Below are positions 23,995 to 32,307 of a stretch of DNA of 64,000 nt, piece after piece. The DNA is from JACVRW01 sp963826165. Its GTDB lineage: Bacteria; Actinomycetota; Thermoleophilia; Solirubrobacterales; Thermoleophilaceae. A program made the translations under genes and the position numbers. The stretch is from the NCBI GenBank assembly GCA_963826165.1, contig CAWGWC010000007.1:620001-684000 (forward strand), written 5' to 3'. Every line of letters begins with the position of its first letter. Positions within the stretch are counted from its first letter, which is position 1. The notes below the pieces were generated by a model that did not search any database, had not been told where the DNA came from, and worked only from the letters and a program-made list of their open reading frames with translations.

Positions 23995-25284
23995 ATGGAT
24001 CTCGCCGCCGCCGACCGCGCTCATCTCTGGCACCCCTTCACCCAGCAGCGCGGCTGGGCCACCGAGCCGCCGCTCATCGTGGAGAGCGGCGAGGGCACGG
24101 ACCTGATCGACGTGGACGGGCGGCGCTACATCGACGGCGTGTCGTCGCTCTGGTGCACCGTGCACGGCCACCGCCACCCTCGCATCGACGCCGCGGTGCG
24201 CGACCAGCTCGACCGGGTCGCCCACTCGACCATGCTCGGCCTCTCGCACCGGCCCGCGATCGAGTTGGCCTCGCGGCTCGTGGAGATCGCACCCGCCGGG
24301 CTCACTCGCGCCTTCTTCTCGGACTCGGGCTCCACGGCCACCGAGATCGCGCTGAAGATGGCCTTCCAGTACTGGCAGCAGCGCGGTGAGCGGCGCACGC
24401 GCTTCGTCTCCCTCGACATGGCCTACCACGGCGACACGGTGGGTGCGGTGTCTGTGGGCGGAATCGACCTCTTCCACACGATGTATCGCCCGCTGCTGTT
24501 CGACACGCTCAAGGCCGCGCCGGGCGACCTGGACGCCATGGAGGCGCTCCTGCGCGACCACGGCGGCGAGCTGGCGGCGGTGATCATGGAGCCGCTCGTC
24601 CAGGGAGCCGCCGGCATGCTCGTCCACCCGGAGGGCTACCTACGCGGAGTGCGCGAGCTGTGCGACCGCCACGACGTGCTGCTGATCCTCGACGAGGTGG
24701 CCACCGGCTTCGGCCGCACCGGGCGCATGTTCGCCTGCCAGCACGAAGAGGTGGCGCCCGACCTGCTCTGCCTGGCCAAGGGCATCACCGGCGGCTACCT
24801 GCCGCTCGCGGCCACGCTGGCCACGGAGACGATCTACGAGGGCTTCCTGGGCGAGTTCGAGGAGTTCCGCACCTTCTTCCACGGCCACACCTACACCGGC
24901 AACCCGCTGGCCTGCGCCGCGGCTCTGGCCAGCCTCGACGTGTTCGAGGAGGAGCGCACGCTCGAGACGCTCGCGCCCAAGATCGAGCTGCTCGGGTCGC
25001 TGCTCGGCCCGGTGGCCGCGCACCCCGCTGTGCGCGAGGTCCGGCGGGTGGGATTCATGGTGGGAATCGAGCTCGAGGAGCACCCGCTGGCCGCCCGCAT
25101 GGGCCACCGCGTGACGATGGAGGCCCGCCGCCGCGGAGCGATCGTCCGCCCGCTCGGCGACGTGGTGGTGCTGATGCCGCCGCTGGCGATCTCCGCGGAC
25201 GATCTGACGAGGCTGGTGTCGATCACCGCCGCGGCGATCGACTCCGCGACCTCGGCCGGGCTCGATCTGGAGACCGCGGCTTAG
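23995..25284 (+). CDS. bioA: Adenosylmethionine-8-amino-7-oxononanoate aminotransferase
   Basis: A 429-residue class III PLP aminotransferase that converts KAPA to DAPA, the step between BioF and BioD. It has the BioA-type N-terminus HLWHPFTQQ, SSLWCTVHGHRHP, the PLP Lys in CLAKGITGGYLP (about 262) and FFHGHTYTGNPLACAAALASL. ATG at 23995. It lies 9 kb from bioBFD, so it is probably transcribed separately. It is divergent from the secreted hydrolase and converges on rubredoxin across a 270-bp palindrome-rich spacer. Confidence 0.94.
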   Translation: MDLAAADRAHLWHPFTQQRGWATEPPLIVESGEGTDLIDVDGRRYIDGVSSLWCTVHGHRHPRIDAAVRDQLDRVAHSTMLGLSHRPAIELASRLVEIAPAGLTRAFFSDSGSTATEIALKMAFQYWQQRGERRTRFVSLDMAYHGDTVGAVSVGGIDLFHTMYRPLLFDTLKAAPGDLDAMEALLRDHGGELAAVIMEPLVQGAAGMLVHPEGYLRGVRELCDRHDVLLILDEVATGFGRTGRMFACQHEEVAPDLLCLAKGITGGYLPLAATLATETIYEGFLGEFEEFRTFFHGHTYTGNPLACAAALASLDVFEEERTLETLAPKIELLGSLLGPVAAHPAVREVRRVGFMVGIELEEHPLAARMGHRVTMEARRRGAIVRPLGDVVVLMPPLAISADDLTRLVSITAAAIDSATSAGLDLETAA

Positions 25285-25381
25285 GGCTCCTCGGGCGGCG
25301 GGTTCGCTCCGCTCAGACGGGCGCGGCGGGCGGGCGGGGTTCGTTGGCAAAGAGGAGCACGCGACCCTGCTCGATCCCTCG

Positions 25382-25410
25382 ACGTTCGGCATGACATACA
25401 TGCGGAACGT
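25382..25410. repeat. Imperfect inverted repeat, 12-bp arms
   Basis: Left arm ACGTTCGGCATG and right arm CATGCGGAACGT flank ACATA, with one mismatch between arms. It is the first of several palindromes in the convergent bioA/rubredoxin spacer. It could be a bidirectional terminator or a REP-type repeat unit. Confidence 0.55.
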
Positions 25411-25412
25411 AG

Positions 25413-25482
25413 GGAGCTTTCTCGTTCGGCCGCGCCCCGCGGAACGTTCTGCACGAAATGCATGCATTTCGTTCCGAGCTCC
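25413..25482. repeat. Nested palindrome cluster
   Basis: Outer arms GGGAGCT and AGCTCCC enclose CGTTC/GAACG pairs and a perfect 20-bp palindrome, ACGAAATGCATGCATTTCGT, at 25453-25472. GGAACG (25441-25446) and CGTTCC (25470-25475) flank that core. The stretch is AT-richer than the surrounding genes. No gene is supported here. Confidence 0.6.
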
Positions 25483-25483
25483 C

Positions 25484-25514
25484 CCTTCCCCAGCCAACCG
25501 GACCACACCCGACC
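25484..25514. repeat. 31-bp module shared with 52197-52227
   Basis: About 22 of 31 bases match 52197-52227 without a gap, including AACCGGACCAC exactly. Both copies lie just inside the 3' end of a minus-strand gene (rubredoxin here, patatin there). Confidence 0.4.
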
Positions 25515-25554
25515 CGAATTGCCCGTCGGAGCGGCGCCCCAGCGGACCTGCCCC

Positions 25555-25737
25555 CTACCCCTCGTACAGCTCGAAGTCCTTCTTGCGCGCGCCGCACACC
25601 GGACAGAACCAGTCGTCCGGGATGTCGTCGAACGCGGTGCCGGCGGGAATGCCGCCGTCGGGGTCGCCCTCGGCGGGGTCGTAGATGAAGCCGCACGAGG
25701 TGCAGATCCATTGCTGGGCGGTGACGGTCTCGCTCAC
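25555..25737 (-). CDS. Rubredoxin
   Basis: A 60-residue one-iron electron carrier. The two Cys pairs are ICTSCGFIYDPAEGDPDGGI and FCPVCGARKKDFE, giving the Fe(SCys)4 site, with the conserved aromatic core residues WICTSCGF and DDWFCP. ATG at 25737. It is a single gene between bioA (convergent) and Nudix (divergent). Electron partners are not adjacent. Confidence 0.95.
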   Translation of the reverse strand: MSETVTAQQWICTSCGFIYDPAEGDPDGGIPAGTAFDDIPDDWFCPVCGARKKDFELYEG

Positions 25738-25778
25738 GGATCGGGAAGCCTAGATGATCGCGCCGGTAGGCTGGCGCC

Positions 25779-26399
25779 GTGCGCGTGGACCGTCCGCCGC
25801 CGGGCGAGGAGCTCAATCCGGGCGAGGTGACCGATGCGCGCCGGGCAGCGTCGCTGATCCTGCTGCTCGAGGGCCGGGAGGGACCCGAGGTGCTGTTGGT
25901 GGAGCGCAATCCCGAGCAGCGCTTCATGGGTGGCGCATGGGTCTTCCCGGGAGGCTCGGTCCACGAGGAGGACGCCGATCTCGAGGCCACCGCCCGGCGA
26001 GAGCTGGTCGAGGAGGCGGGCGTGGAGCTGGCCCCGGAGGTCGAGCTGGTGCCCTTCTCGCGCTGGATCACGCCGATCGAGGTGAAGACTCGCTTCGACA
26101 CCTGGTTCTTCGCCGCTGAGGCGCCGCCTGGCACGGAGGCCACGGCCGACGGCAGCGAGTGTGTTGACGCGCGCTGGCTGCGACCGGCCGACGCGCTGGA
26201 CGCCTCCGCGCGCGACGAGCTGATGCTCGTGTTCCCCACCATCAAGCACCTGGAGCTGCTGACCAAAGCGAGCTCGGTGGCCGAGCTGCTGGCCGCCGCG
26301 CGCGAGCGCCCCGTGGTCCCAATCCTGCCCAAGGTCGCCGTGCGCGACGGGGCCGCCGAGGTGCTGCTGCCTGGCGATCCCGGCTACGACGAGGCCTGA
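25779..26399 (+). CDS. Nudix hydrolase
   Basis: A 206-residue protein with a Nudix box spread over GGSVHEEDADLEATARRELV and EEAGV. The RELVEEAGV part fits REUxEExGU, and the first Gly is separated by a longer insert than canonical, as in NUDT19/CoA-diphosphatase-like members. The C-terminal extension (DELMLVFPTIKHLELLTKAS) is also typical of that branch. A nucleoside-diphosphate-linked or CoA substrate is likely. GTG start at 25779. Confidence 0.88.
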   Translation: MRVDRPPPGEELNPGEVTDARRAASLILLLEGREGPEVLLVERNPEQRFMGGAWVFPGGSVHEEDADLEATARRELVEEAGVELAPEVELVPFSRWITPIEVKTRFDTWFFAAEAPPGTEATADGSECVDARWLRPADALDASARDELMLVFPTIKHLELLTKASSVAELLAAARERPVVPILPKVAVRDGAAEVLLPGDPGYDEA

Positions 26400-26449
26400 G
26401 CGCCAAGCGGGGACCGCAACCGTGGCGGGCCAGGATTGTTCTTGAAGCG

Positions 26450-27244
26450 GTGAGGCACAGCGCAACCATTCTCGCGGTCACGGCCGTGCTCCTCGGCCTG
26501 CTGGGCGCGGTGGCCCTCGCCGGCACGCTGGTGGGCACGGACGCCGCCGATCAGCTGCCGGGCACCGAGGGCCCGGATCAGATCTACGGTGAGGTCGGCA
26601 ACGACACCATCCTGGGAGCCGGCGGTGGGGACTATCTCGAGGCGGGCCCCGGCGACGACGAGATCGGGGGAGGCGGCGGCCTCGACCTCGTGATCGGGGG
26701 CACCGGGGCCGATCGGATCGACGCGGGCGGCGGCAACGACGTGGTCTACGCCGGCGCGGGCGAGGACACTGTCCTCGGCGGTCAGGGCAGCGACACGCTC
26801 TTCGGGCAGGCGGATGCGGACCGGCTCTTCGGCGGCTCAGGCCGCGACCGCATCTACGCCACCCTGGGCGGCGACTTCGTGGACGCGGGGTCGAGCGCCG
26901 ACCGCATCAGCGCCGAGGGCGGCGGCACCACGATCCTGGCGGGCGGCGGCGACGACGTGGTCAGCGGCACCGGCGGCCCGTTCGAGGTGCAGGGCGGCGC
27001 AGGCAGTGACCGCATCCGGACGGGCGAAGGAGGCGACACCGTCACGGGCGGCAGGGGAAGCGACGCGGTCGATTCGGGAGCGGGCAACGACACCGTCAAG
27101 ACCGTCGACGGCGCCCGGGACCGCGTCAACTGCGGTGAGGGCGACGACGTGGCCGAGGTCGACCCCGCCGATCTGGTCACCGGGTGCGAGACCACCCGCC
27201 GCGTGCGCGGCGCCCGCGGGCGCAGGATCGGACGAATCGGGTAG
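26450..27244 (+). CDS. Secreted RTX-type calcium-binding repeat protein
   Basis: A 264-residue protein with an N-terminal signal (ILAVTAVLLGLLGAVALAG) followed by about a dozen nonapeptide-like units of the form GGxGxDxUx (GGGNDVVYAGAGEDTVLGG, GGQGSDTLFGQADADRLFGG). These form a calcium-loaded beta roll. The end, DRVNCGEGDDVAEVDPADLV then GCE, is a two-Cys cap often seen in this bacterial group. There is no enzymatic domain. It is probably an extracellular or surface structural protein. Confidence 0.88.
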   Translation: MRHSATILAVTAVLLGLLGAVALAGTLVGTDAADQLPGTEGPDQIYGEVGNDTILGAGGGDYLEAGPGDDEIGGGGGLDLVIGGTGADRIDAGGGNDVVYAGAGEDTVLGGQGSDTLFGQADADRLFGGSGRDRIYATLGGDFVDAGSSADRISAEGGGTTILAGGGDDVVSGTGGPFEVQGGAGSDRIRTGEGGDTVTGGRGSDAVDSGAGNDTVKTVDGARDRVNCGEGDDVAEVDPADLVTGCETTRRVRGARGRRIGRIG

Positions 27245-27253
27245 AACCCCACC

Positions 27254-28276
27254 ATGCCGGCCAGCGGGCTGAGCGTGGCCGTGACCGGGCCCACGGGCGA
27301 CCTGGGGATCGCCATCGTCGACGCGCTCGAGCGCTCCCGCTCGGTCGACCGGGTCGTGGGCATGGCGCGCCGTCCGTTCGACCCGGCGGACCGGCGCTGG
27401 AAGAAGACCGAGTATCGCCAGGGTGACGTGACCGACCGGGCCGCCGTGCGGGATCTGGTCAAGGGCACCGACGTGGTGGTGCATCTTGCCTTCGTGATCC
27501 TCAGCGCGAGCGAGGCCACGCGCGAGCTCAACGTGGACGGCTCGCGACTCGTGTTCGAGGAGGCGGCGAGGGCCGGCGCGGATCGCATCTGTTACGCGTC
27601 GAGCGTGGCGGCCTACGGCTTCCACGACGACAATCCCGACTGGCTGACCGAGGACGTGCCCGCCCGGGGCTCGAAGGAGCACCCCTACTCACAGCAGAAG
27701 GCCGAGGTCGAGCGGGTGCTGGCCGAGGTGCTGTTGCGCAAGCGGGGCACCGTGGCCTACGCCTTTCGTCCCTCCATCGTGGCCGGCCCCCGGGCGCGCA
27801 CGATGATTCAGGAGATCCCCTACTACCGCCTCAACGAGTCGATGCCCGACCCGGTACGCCGTCTGCTCGGCCTGATGCCCGTGCTGCGACCGGTGATCCC
27901 CGATCCCGGCACGCGCTTCCAGCTCGTGCACGAGGACGACGTGGCACGAGCCTTCGTGGCCGGGGTGCGCGGCCTGGGCGAGCCCGGGCCCTACAACCTG
28001 GCGGGCGCCGGCCTGCTGACCCTGGGCGACGTGGCCGACGCCCTGGGCTGGTACTCGGTGCCGGTCCCCCGGCCGCTCGTGGGTGCCACCGCCGAGATCG
28101 TGACCCGGCTGCCACTGGCGCCCGACTCGGTTGCCTGGATCCACTCGGTGCGAAAGCCGGTGCTCATGAAGACCGCACGAGCCAAGCAGGAGCTGCGCTG
28201 GCGGCCGAAGCACACCGGCCGGGCCACGCTGCGGGAGATGGTGCGGGCGGAGCGCGAGGCGGTCTCGCCGCGCTAG
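27254..28276 (+). CDS. NAD-dependent epimerase/dehydratase (extended SDR)
   Basis: A 340-residue protein. The cofactor motif VTGPTGDLGIAIVDAL (9-24) and the catalytic YSQQK (about 145-149) with the upstream Ser in CYASSVAAYG fit the extended SDR family. The C-terminal half resembles nucleoside-sugar epimerase and hydroxysteroid dehydrogenase relatives; substrate not assigned. It starts 10 bases after the RTX gene and ends in a 4-base overlap with the convergent transporter remnant. Confidence 0.88.
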   Translation: MPASGLSVAVTGPTGDLGIAIVDALERSRSVDRVVGMARRPFDPADRRWKKTEYRQGDVTDRAAVRDLVKGTDVVVHLAFVILSASEATRELNVDGSRLVFEEAARAGADRICYASSVAAYGFHDDNPDWLTEDVPARGSKEHPYSQQKAEVERVLAEVLLRKRGTVAYAFRPSIVAGPRARTMIQEIPYYRLNESMPDPVRRLLGLMPVLRPVIPDPGTRFQLVHEDDVARAFVAGVRGLGEPGPYNLAGAGLLTLGDVADALGWYSVPVPRPLVGATAEIVTRLPLAPDSVAWIHSVRKPVLMKTARAKQELRWRPKHTGRATLREMVRAEREAVSPR

Positions 28277-28448
28277 GCCCCGGCGACCTCGGCGGCCGCG
28301 GGCTTGCGCACCAGCCAGGCGACCAGGCCGCCCGCCACCGCGGCGATGACGGCGACGGCGATGAAGGTGACGGTGTACCCGTAGTTCGACGAACGGCGGT
28401 CTGATCGACGAGAATCATCGCGTTGGCCGCCGTCATGGCGGCCAGCAC
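28273..28448 (-). pseudogene. MFS transporter (DHA2-like) remnant, internal deletion
   Basis: The minus strand reads RLGVVLAAMTAANAMILVDQ then TAV, a typical first transmembrane helix of DHA2/EmrB-type exporters, starting near the GTG at 28448. Within about 20 bases another frame continues as NYGYTVTFIAVAVIAAVAGG then LVAWLVRKPAAAEVAGA and a TAG at 28273, which looks like the last helix and tail of such a transporter. Some 400 middle residues are missing and the frame changes at the junction (near 28385-28405). The family assignment is inference from two short helices. Confidence 0.6.
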
Positions 28449-28477
28449 GACGCCCAGACGTATGTCTCCCGGAGGGG

Positions 28478-29707
28478 CTAGAGGGCCCGCCGGTAGAGCT
28501 CGGCGTAGTCGTCCTCGCCCGCCTCCCGTGGGTTCAGGAGCGTGGTGCCGTCACCCATGGCACCTTCGACCAGCGCCGGGATGCCGGACTCCGGGACGCC
28601 CACCTGCGACAGGCGCGTGGGCAGGCCGAGCCGAGCGGTGAGCTCGCTGACGTGGCTGGCCAGCGCGTCGGCCACCGCAGCGCCACTGCCGCCGGTCTCG
28701 AGCCCGAGCAGCTCGCCGACGTCGCGATAGCGGTCGGCGATGTCGGCGCCGCCCTCGGCGTTGAAGCGGATCACGTGCGGGAGATGGATCGCGTTGGCCA
28801 CTCCGTGGGGCACTCCGAAATGGGCGCCGGCCGGGTGCGACATGGCGTGCACCGAGCCGAGCGCCAGCGTGATCGCGAGGTTGGCCGCGATCAGCATGTT
28901 GCCCCGCGCTTCCTCGTCCTGCTCCCCGCGCTGCACCGCGCGCTCGAGGTTGTCGCGGATCATGCGCAGCGCCTGGAGCGAGCGGGCGTCCTGGTGCGGG
29001 CTCCAGTCCTGGGAGACGTAGCCCTCGATCGCGTGGGTCATGGCATCCATCCCGGTGGCCGCCGCCACGGCGGGCGGAAGCGTGCGCGTGGTCTCGGGAT
29101 CGAGGATGGCCAGCCGCGGGAACAGCGGGAAGTCGGCGATCTCGAGCTTGACCTTCTCCGTGGGCTCCTTGATCACGGCCGCCATCGACACCTCGCTGCC
29201 TGTCCCGGCCGTGGTGGGGATGCAGGCCAGCGGGGCCACGTCGAGTGGCCGGCCCATGCCGTCGTCCTCGCGCGGCATCAGGAAGAAGCCCTCCTGCTCG
29301 CGGGCCGTGCCGCCGTGGGTGAAGATCGCGTCCACCACCTTGGCGGTGTCCATCACCGAGCCGCCGCCGAGGGCCAGGAACGAGTCGGCGCCCGCTTCCT
29401 TGGCGGCGGCCGCGCAGCGGTCACACACCTCGGTCGAGGAATCCTGCGGCACGTCGTCGAACACGCCGGCCACCTCGAGGCCGCCATCGGCGACACCGGC
29501 CTCGACCTTCTCCACCAGTCCCGTGCCTCTGATCACCTCGTCGGTGACCACGAAGACCCGTTGCGCGCCCTCCTTGTGAAACTCGAACCCGGTGGACTCG
29601 AGGAGGCCGCGCCCCGCGATCACCCGGGTGGTGGAGGCGTACTGGTAGAAGTCCTTGAACCCCGTGAGCGGTATGGCGTCGAGCGCCGAGCCCTCCGAGT
29701 ACTCCAC
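28478..29707 (-). CDS. Iron-containing alcohol dehydrogenase
   Basis: A 409-residue group III ADH. The nucleotide motif is ALGGGSVMDTAKVV; PTTAGTGSEVS and the metal ligands in MDAMTHAIEGY, MSHPAGAHFGVPHG (Asp and three His) are all present. It has an unusual N-terminal extension (MEYSEGSALDAIPLTGFKDF). GTG at 29707 shares its G with the TAG of the SCP2 gene (TAGTG), so the two genes are tightly coupled. It is an NAD(P)-linked alcohol/aldehyde enzyme; the exact alcohol is unknown. Confidence 0.92.
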   Translation of the reverse strand: MEYSEGSALDAIPLTGFKDFYQYASTTRVIAGRGLLESTGFEFHKEGAQRVFVVTDEVIRGTGLVEKVEAGVADGGLEVAGVFDDVPQDSSTEVCDRCAAAAKEAGADSFLALGGGSVMDTAKVVDAIFTHGGTAREQEGFFLMPREDDGMGRPLDVAPLACIPTTAGTGSEVSMAAVIKEPTEKVKLEIADFPLFPRLAILDPETTRTLPPAVAAATGMDAMTHAIEGYVSQDWSPHQDARSLQALRMIRDNLERAVQRGEQDEEARGNMLIAANLAITLALGSVHAMSHPAGAHFGVPHGVANAIHLPHVIRFNAEGGADIADRYRDVGELLGLETGGSGAAVADALASHVSELTARLGLPTRLSQVGVPESGIPALVEGAMGDGTTLLNPREAGEDDYAELYRRAL

Positions 29708-30126
29708 TAGGCGGCCTCGAGCAGGTCGCGGCGGTCCGACTCCTCCAGGATCGCCCGGTAGCGCGGGAACACCGGCTTGACCAGCGGCACCAGCTTGAGG
29801 ATCTTCGCCACCGGTCCCTTGGCCTTCATCTGACCGCGCGCCAGCGCGACGGTCACGTTGACCTTGCCCAGCCAGAAGCGGTGGGCGGTGTCGGCGTCCA
29901 TGGTCATGACGACCTCGGGCTCCATCGTCGTCTCGCCGCAGTCGACCTGGCCCTCCTCCCCCTCGATCATCCGCACCGTGATCTGCGATTCCGGATTGCG
30001 GTACTGGTACTGCACGACCGTGTTGGCCTTGCGGAACTTGGGGGCCAGCTCGTCGTCATGGGCCAGGTCCTCGAACAACTTCCCGATGTACGCGTAGACC
30101 TCGTCCGCGTCCTTGAAGTACGCCAC
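29707..30126 (-). CDS. SCP2 sterol-binding domain protein
   Basis: A 139-residue single-domain protein of the sterol carrier protein 2 fold (SQITVRMIEGEEGQVDCGET, VVMTMDADTAHRFWLGKVNV, ARGQMKAKGPVAKILKLVPL). It probably binds lipids or acyl-CoA as a carrier or enzyme partner. It is followed by the Fe-ADH with a one-base overlap and preceded by a 64-base gap to the thioesterase, suggesting a lipid-alcohol operon. Confidence 0.88.
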   Translation of the reverse strand: MAYFKDADEVYAYIGKLFEDLAHDDELAPKFRKANTVVQYQYRNPESQITVRMIEGEEGQVDCGETTMEPEVVMTMDADTAHRFWLGKVNVTVALARGQMKAKGPVAKILKLVPLVKPVFPRYRAILEESDRRDLLEAA

Positions 30127-30190
30127 GTTTCAGATTCTCCTCGTTCTCTCGATGCGACGGAGAGTGTAGGGCCGCCCCGCCGGCCCCCGG

Positions 30191-30958
30191 CTATCGCGGG
30201 CGCACCAGCAGCGTCTGGGCCGCCCTCCCGATACGGCCCTCCTCGTCCCACAGGACCGTGTCGGCCAGGCCGAGCCCGTCAACGTGGGTGACGGCATCCA
30301 GGCACACGTACTCGCCCGCCGGCTCGCGCAGCAGATGCACACTCAGGTCGGTGTTGATGAAGATGAACCGCTTCCAGTCCAGGGCGGCGCTGACCCCGTT
30401 GCCCGAGTCGGCGGCCACGAGCACGCGCTGCAGCGGCGTGGGTGATTCGCCCTCCACGAGCGGCACCCGCATGCGCATCCACACGCGCGCCGGCCCGGGC
30501 TCGAGGAAGCCGCCCTCGAGAAACCGGTACTCCATCGCCGTGTGGTAGCCCACCGGCTCGCCGGTGGGAAAGAACTGGCCCGGCTCGCCGGCCGAGGGAC
30601 CGGCCGGAGCCTCTTCGACCGGCTCATCCAGTCGCAGCTCTCCGGGTATGAGGCGCCACGCGCGGGCCCGCACGAGCTCGCCGTCCGGCCCGGTCAGGGT
30701 CGCCTCGAGCAGCTCCACGCTGCGCCCCGGGCGCACCACACGAGCCTCGACCTCCAGCGGAGCGAGCGGCACCGGGCGCAGGATCTCGAAGGTCACCCGG
30801 CCGAGTCGCATGTCCTCGCGGGGCTCGCAGCGCTCGAGCGCGCGGCCGATCAGAGCCGAGGGCGGCCCGGCGTGCTGGGCCCCGGCGTCCCAGGGGCCGC
30901 GGGTCAGCTCGGTGGGGACGAAGCGGCGTCCGTCCTGGACGTAGAAGGCGTCCGGCAC
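30191..30958 (-). CDS. Acyl-CoA thioesterase-like double hot-dog protein
   Basis: A 255-residue protein with two hot-dog halves. The first contains DAGAQHAGPPSALIGRALER and VTFEILRPVPLAPLEVEARV; the second contains VLVAADSGNGVSAALDW and NTDLSVHLLREPAGEYVCLD, resembling the TesB/FcoT-like thioesterase superfamily. No single catalytic residue can be fixed. GTG start at 30958. It follows the stand-alone RAM protein and probably acts on the same acyl-CoA pool as the downstream genes. Confidence 0.82.
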   Translation of the reverse strand: MPDAFYVQDGRRFVPTELTRGPWDAGAQHAGPPSALIGRALERCEPREDMRLGRVTFEILRPVPLAPLEVEARVVRPGRSVELLEATLTGPDGELVRARAWRLIPGELRLDEPVEEAPAGPSAGEPGQFFPTGEPVGYHTAMEYRFLEGGFLEPGPARVWMRMRVPLVEGESPTPLQRVLVAADSGNGVSAALDWKRFIFINTDLSVHLLREPAGEYVCLDAVTHVDGLGLADTVLWDEEGRIGRAAQTLLVRPR

Positions 30959-30970
30959 GAGCGGCGGCGG

Positions 30971-31246
30971 CTACGCGCCGATGGAGAACATGGCCTCGAT
31001 GTCGTGCTGGGAGAACATCTCGAAGGCGACCATGGTGTACGTGTCTCGAATGCCGCGCACGCCGGCCAGTCGCTGGGTCACGACGTCGGCCAGGTCCTCC
31101 GGAGCCTTCACCCGCAGCATCGCCACGAAGTCCCATTCACCGGTGACCGAGTAGACCTCGGCCACCCCGTCGACGTCGGCCAGGATGCCGCCGAGCGAGG
31201 CCATTTCGTTCCGATCCGCCTTGATCAGCACGACGGCGTTCGTCAT
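30971..31246 (-). CDS. Stand-alone Lrp/AsnC ligand-binding (RAM) domain protein
   Basis: A 91-residue protein covering only the C-terminal effector domain of Lrp/AsnC regulators (NAVVLIKADRNEMASLGGIL, VYSVTGEWDFVAMLRVKAPE, IRDTYTMVAFEMFSQHDIEA). There is no DNA-binding helix. Such proteins form rings with or without full-length regulators and may act as amino acid sensors. It is divergent from the alcohol dehydrogenase at 31264 with only 17 bases between starts. Confidence 0.87.
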   Translation of the reverse strand: MTNAVVLIKADRNEMASLGGILADVDGVAEVYSVTGEWDFVAMLRVKAPEDLADVVTQRLAGVRGIRDTYTMVAFEMFSQHDIEAMFSIGA

Positions 31247-31263
31247 GGGCTCGACCCTATAGC

Positions 31264-32307
31264 GTGCGCCCGGTGCAGGCGGTGACCTTCCAGGCGCCCG
31301 GGGAGGTCCGGTTGGAGGACCGGCCGGAACCCGAGCTCGTGGCCCGTGACGACGCCGTGGTCCGGGTCGAGGCCACCGGCGTGTGCGGGTCCGACCTGCA
31401 CATCTACCACGGGCGGATACCGATCGAGCCGGGCTTCACGCTCGGCCACGAGTTCGTCGGCACCGTCCAGGCGGCCGGCGACGGCGTGACGGAGGTGGCG
31501 GAGGGCGACCGCGTGCTGGGCTGCTACTGCTCGGCCTGCGGCAACTGCTTCTTCTGCCGGCGGGGCGACTTTCACCAGTGCGACGAGGGGCGCGTTTTCG
31601 GACACGGCAAGACGCTCGGCTCGCTGCAGGGCGCCCAGGCCGAGATCGTTCTGGTGCCCCACGCCAACCTGACCCTCCGACGGGTTCCGGACGGGATGAC
31701 GGACGACGTGGCCCTGTTCGCCGGCGACGTGATGGGCACGGGCTGGCACGCGGTAGACCAGGCGGGCACCCGCCCCGGCGACAGCGTGGCCGTGCTGGGA
31801 CTGGGACCGGTGGGGCTGTGCGCGGTCCAGGCCGCGAAGGCCGCCGGCGCGGCGCACGTCGTGGCCATCGACACCGTGGCCGACCGGCTCGAGCTCGCTC
31901 GCCGCTTCGGCGCCGAGCCCGTGCACCTCACCGAGGACAACCCGCGGGCGGCGGTCAAGGAGGCAACGGCCGGCCGGGGCGTGGACGCGGCGATCGACGC
32001 GGTGGGCCATCCCGACGCCCTCGGGCTGGCCTGCCGGATCACGCGCAAGGCGGGTACGGTGTCGGCCACCGGTGTCTACGCGGAGCGCATCGAGATGCAT
32101 ATGGGCATCGTTTGGATCAAGGCGCTCACCCTCCGCAGCGGCCAGGCGAACGTGATCGGCCACGTGGATCGCGTGCTGGCCATGCTCAACGCCGGTGTGC
32201 TCGACCCCACGCCGCTCGTCAGCCATCACATGCGGCTCGAGGATGCAGCCGAGGCCTACGCGATCTACGACCGGCGCGAGGCCCTCAAGATCGTGATGAC
32301 GCCGTGA
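31264..32307 (+). CDS. Zinc-dependent alcohol dehydrogenase (MDR family)
   Basis: A 347-residue medium-chain dehydrogenase. Catalytic zinc ligands are in CGSDLHIYHG and GHEFVG. A structural zinc site is the four-Cys segment CYCSACGNCFFCRRGDFHQC. The NAD site is VLGLGPVGLCAVQAAKA followed by the acidic VAIDTVADRLE. It resembles threonine/sorbitol-type dehydrogenases. GTG at 31264. Its TGA overlaps the next gene's GTG. Confidence 0.9.
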   Translation: MRPVQAVTFQAPGEVRLEDRPEPELVARDDAVVRVEATGVCGSDLHIYHGRIPIEPGFTLGHEFVGTVQAAGDGVTEVAEGDRVLGCYCSACGNCFFCRRGDFHQCDEGRVFGHGKTLGSLQGAQAEIVLVPHANLTLRRVPDGMTDDVALFAGDVMGTGWHAVDQAGTRPGDSVAVLGLGPVGLCAVQAAKAAGAAHVVAIDTVADRLELARRFGAEPVHLTEDNPRAAVKEATAGRGVDAAIDAVGHPDALGLACRITRKAGTVSATGVYAERIEMHMGIVWIKALTLRSGQANVIGHVDRVLAMLNAGVLDPTPLVSHHMRLEDAAEAYAIYDRREALKIVMTP

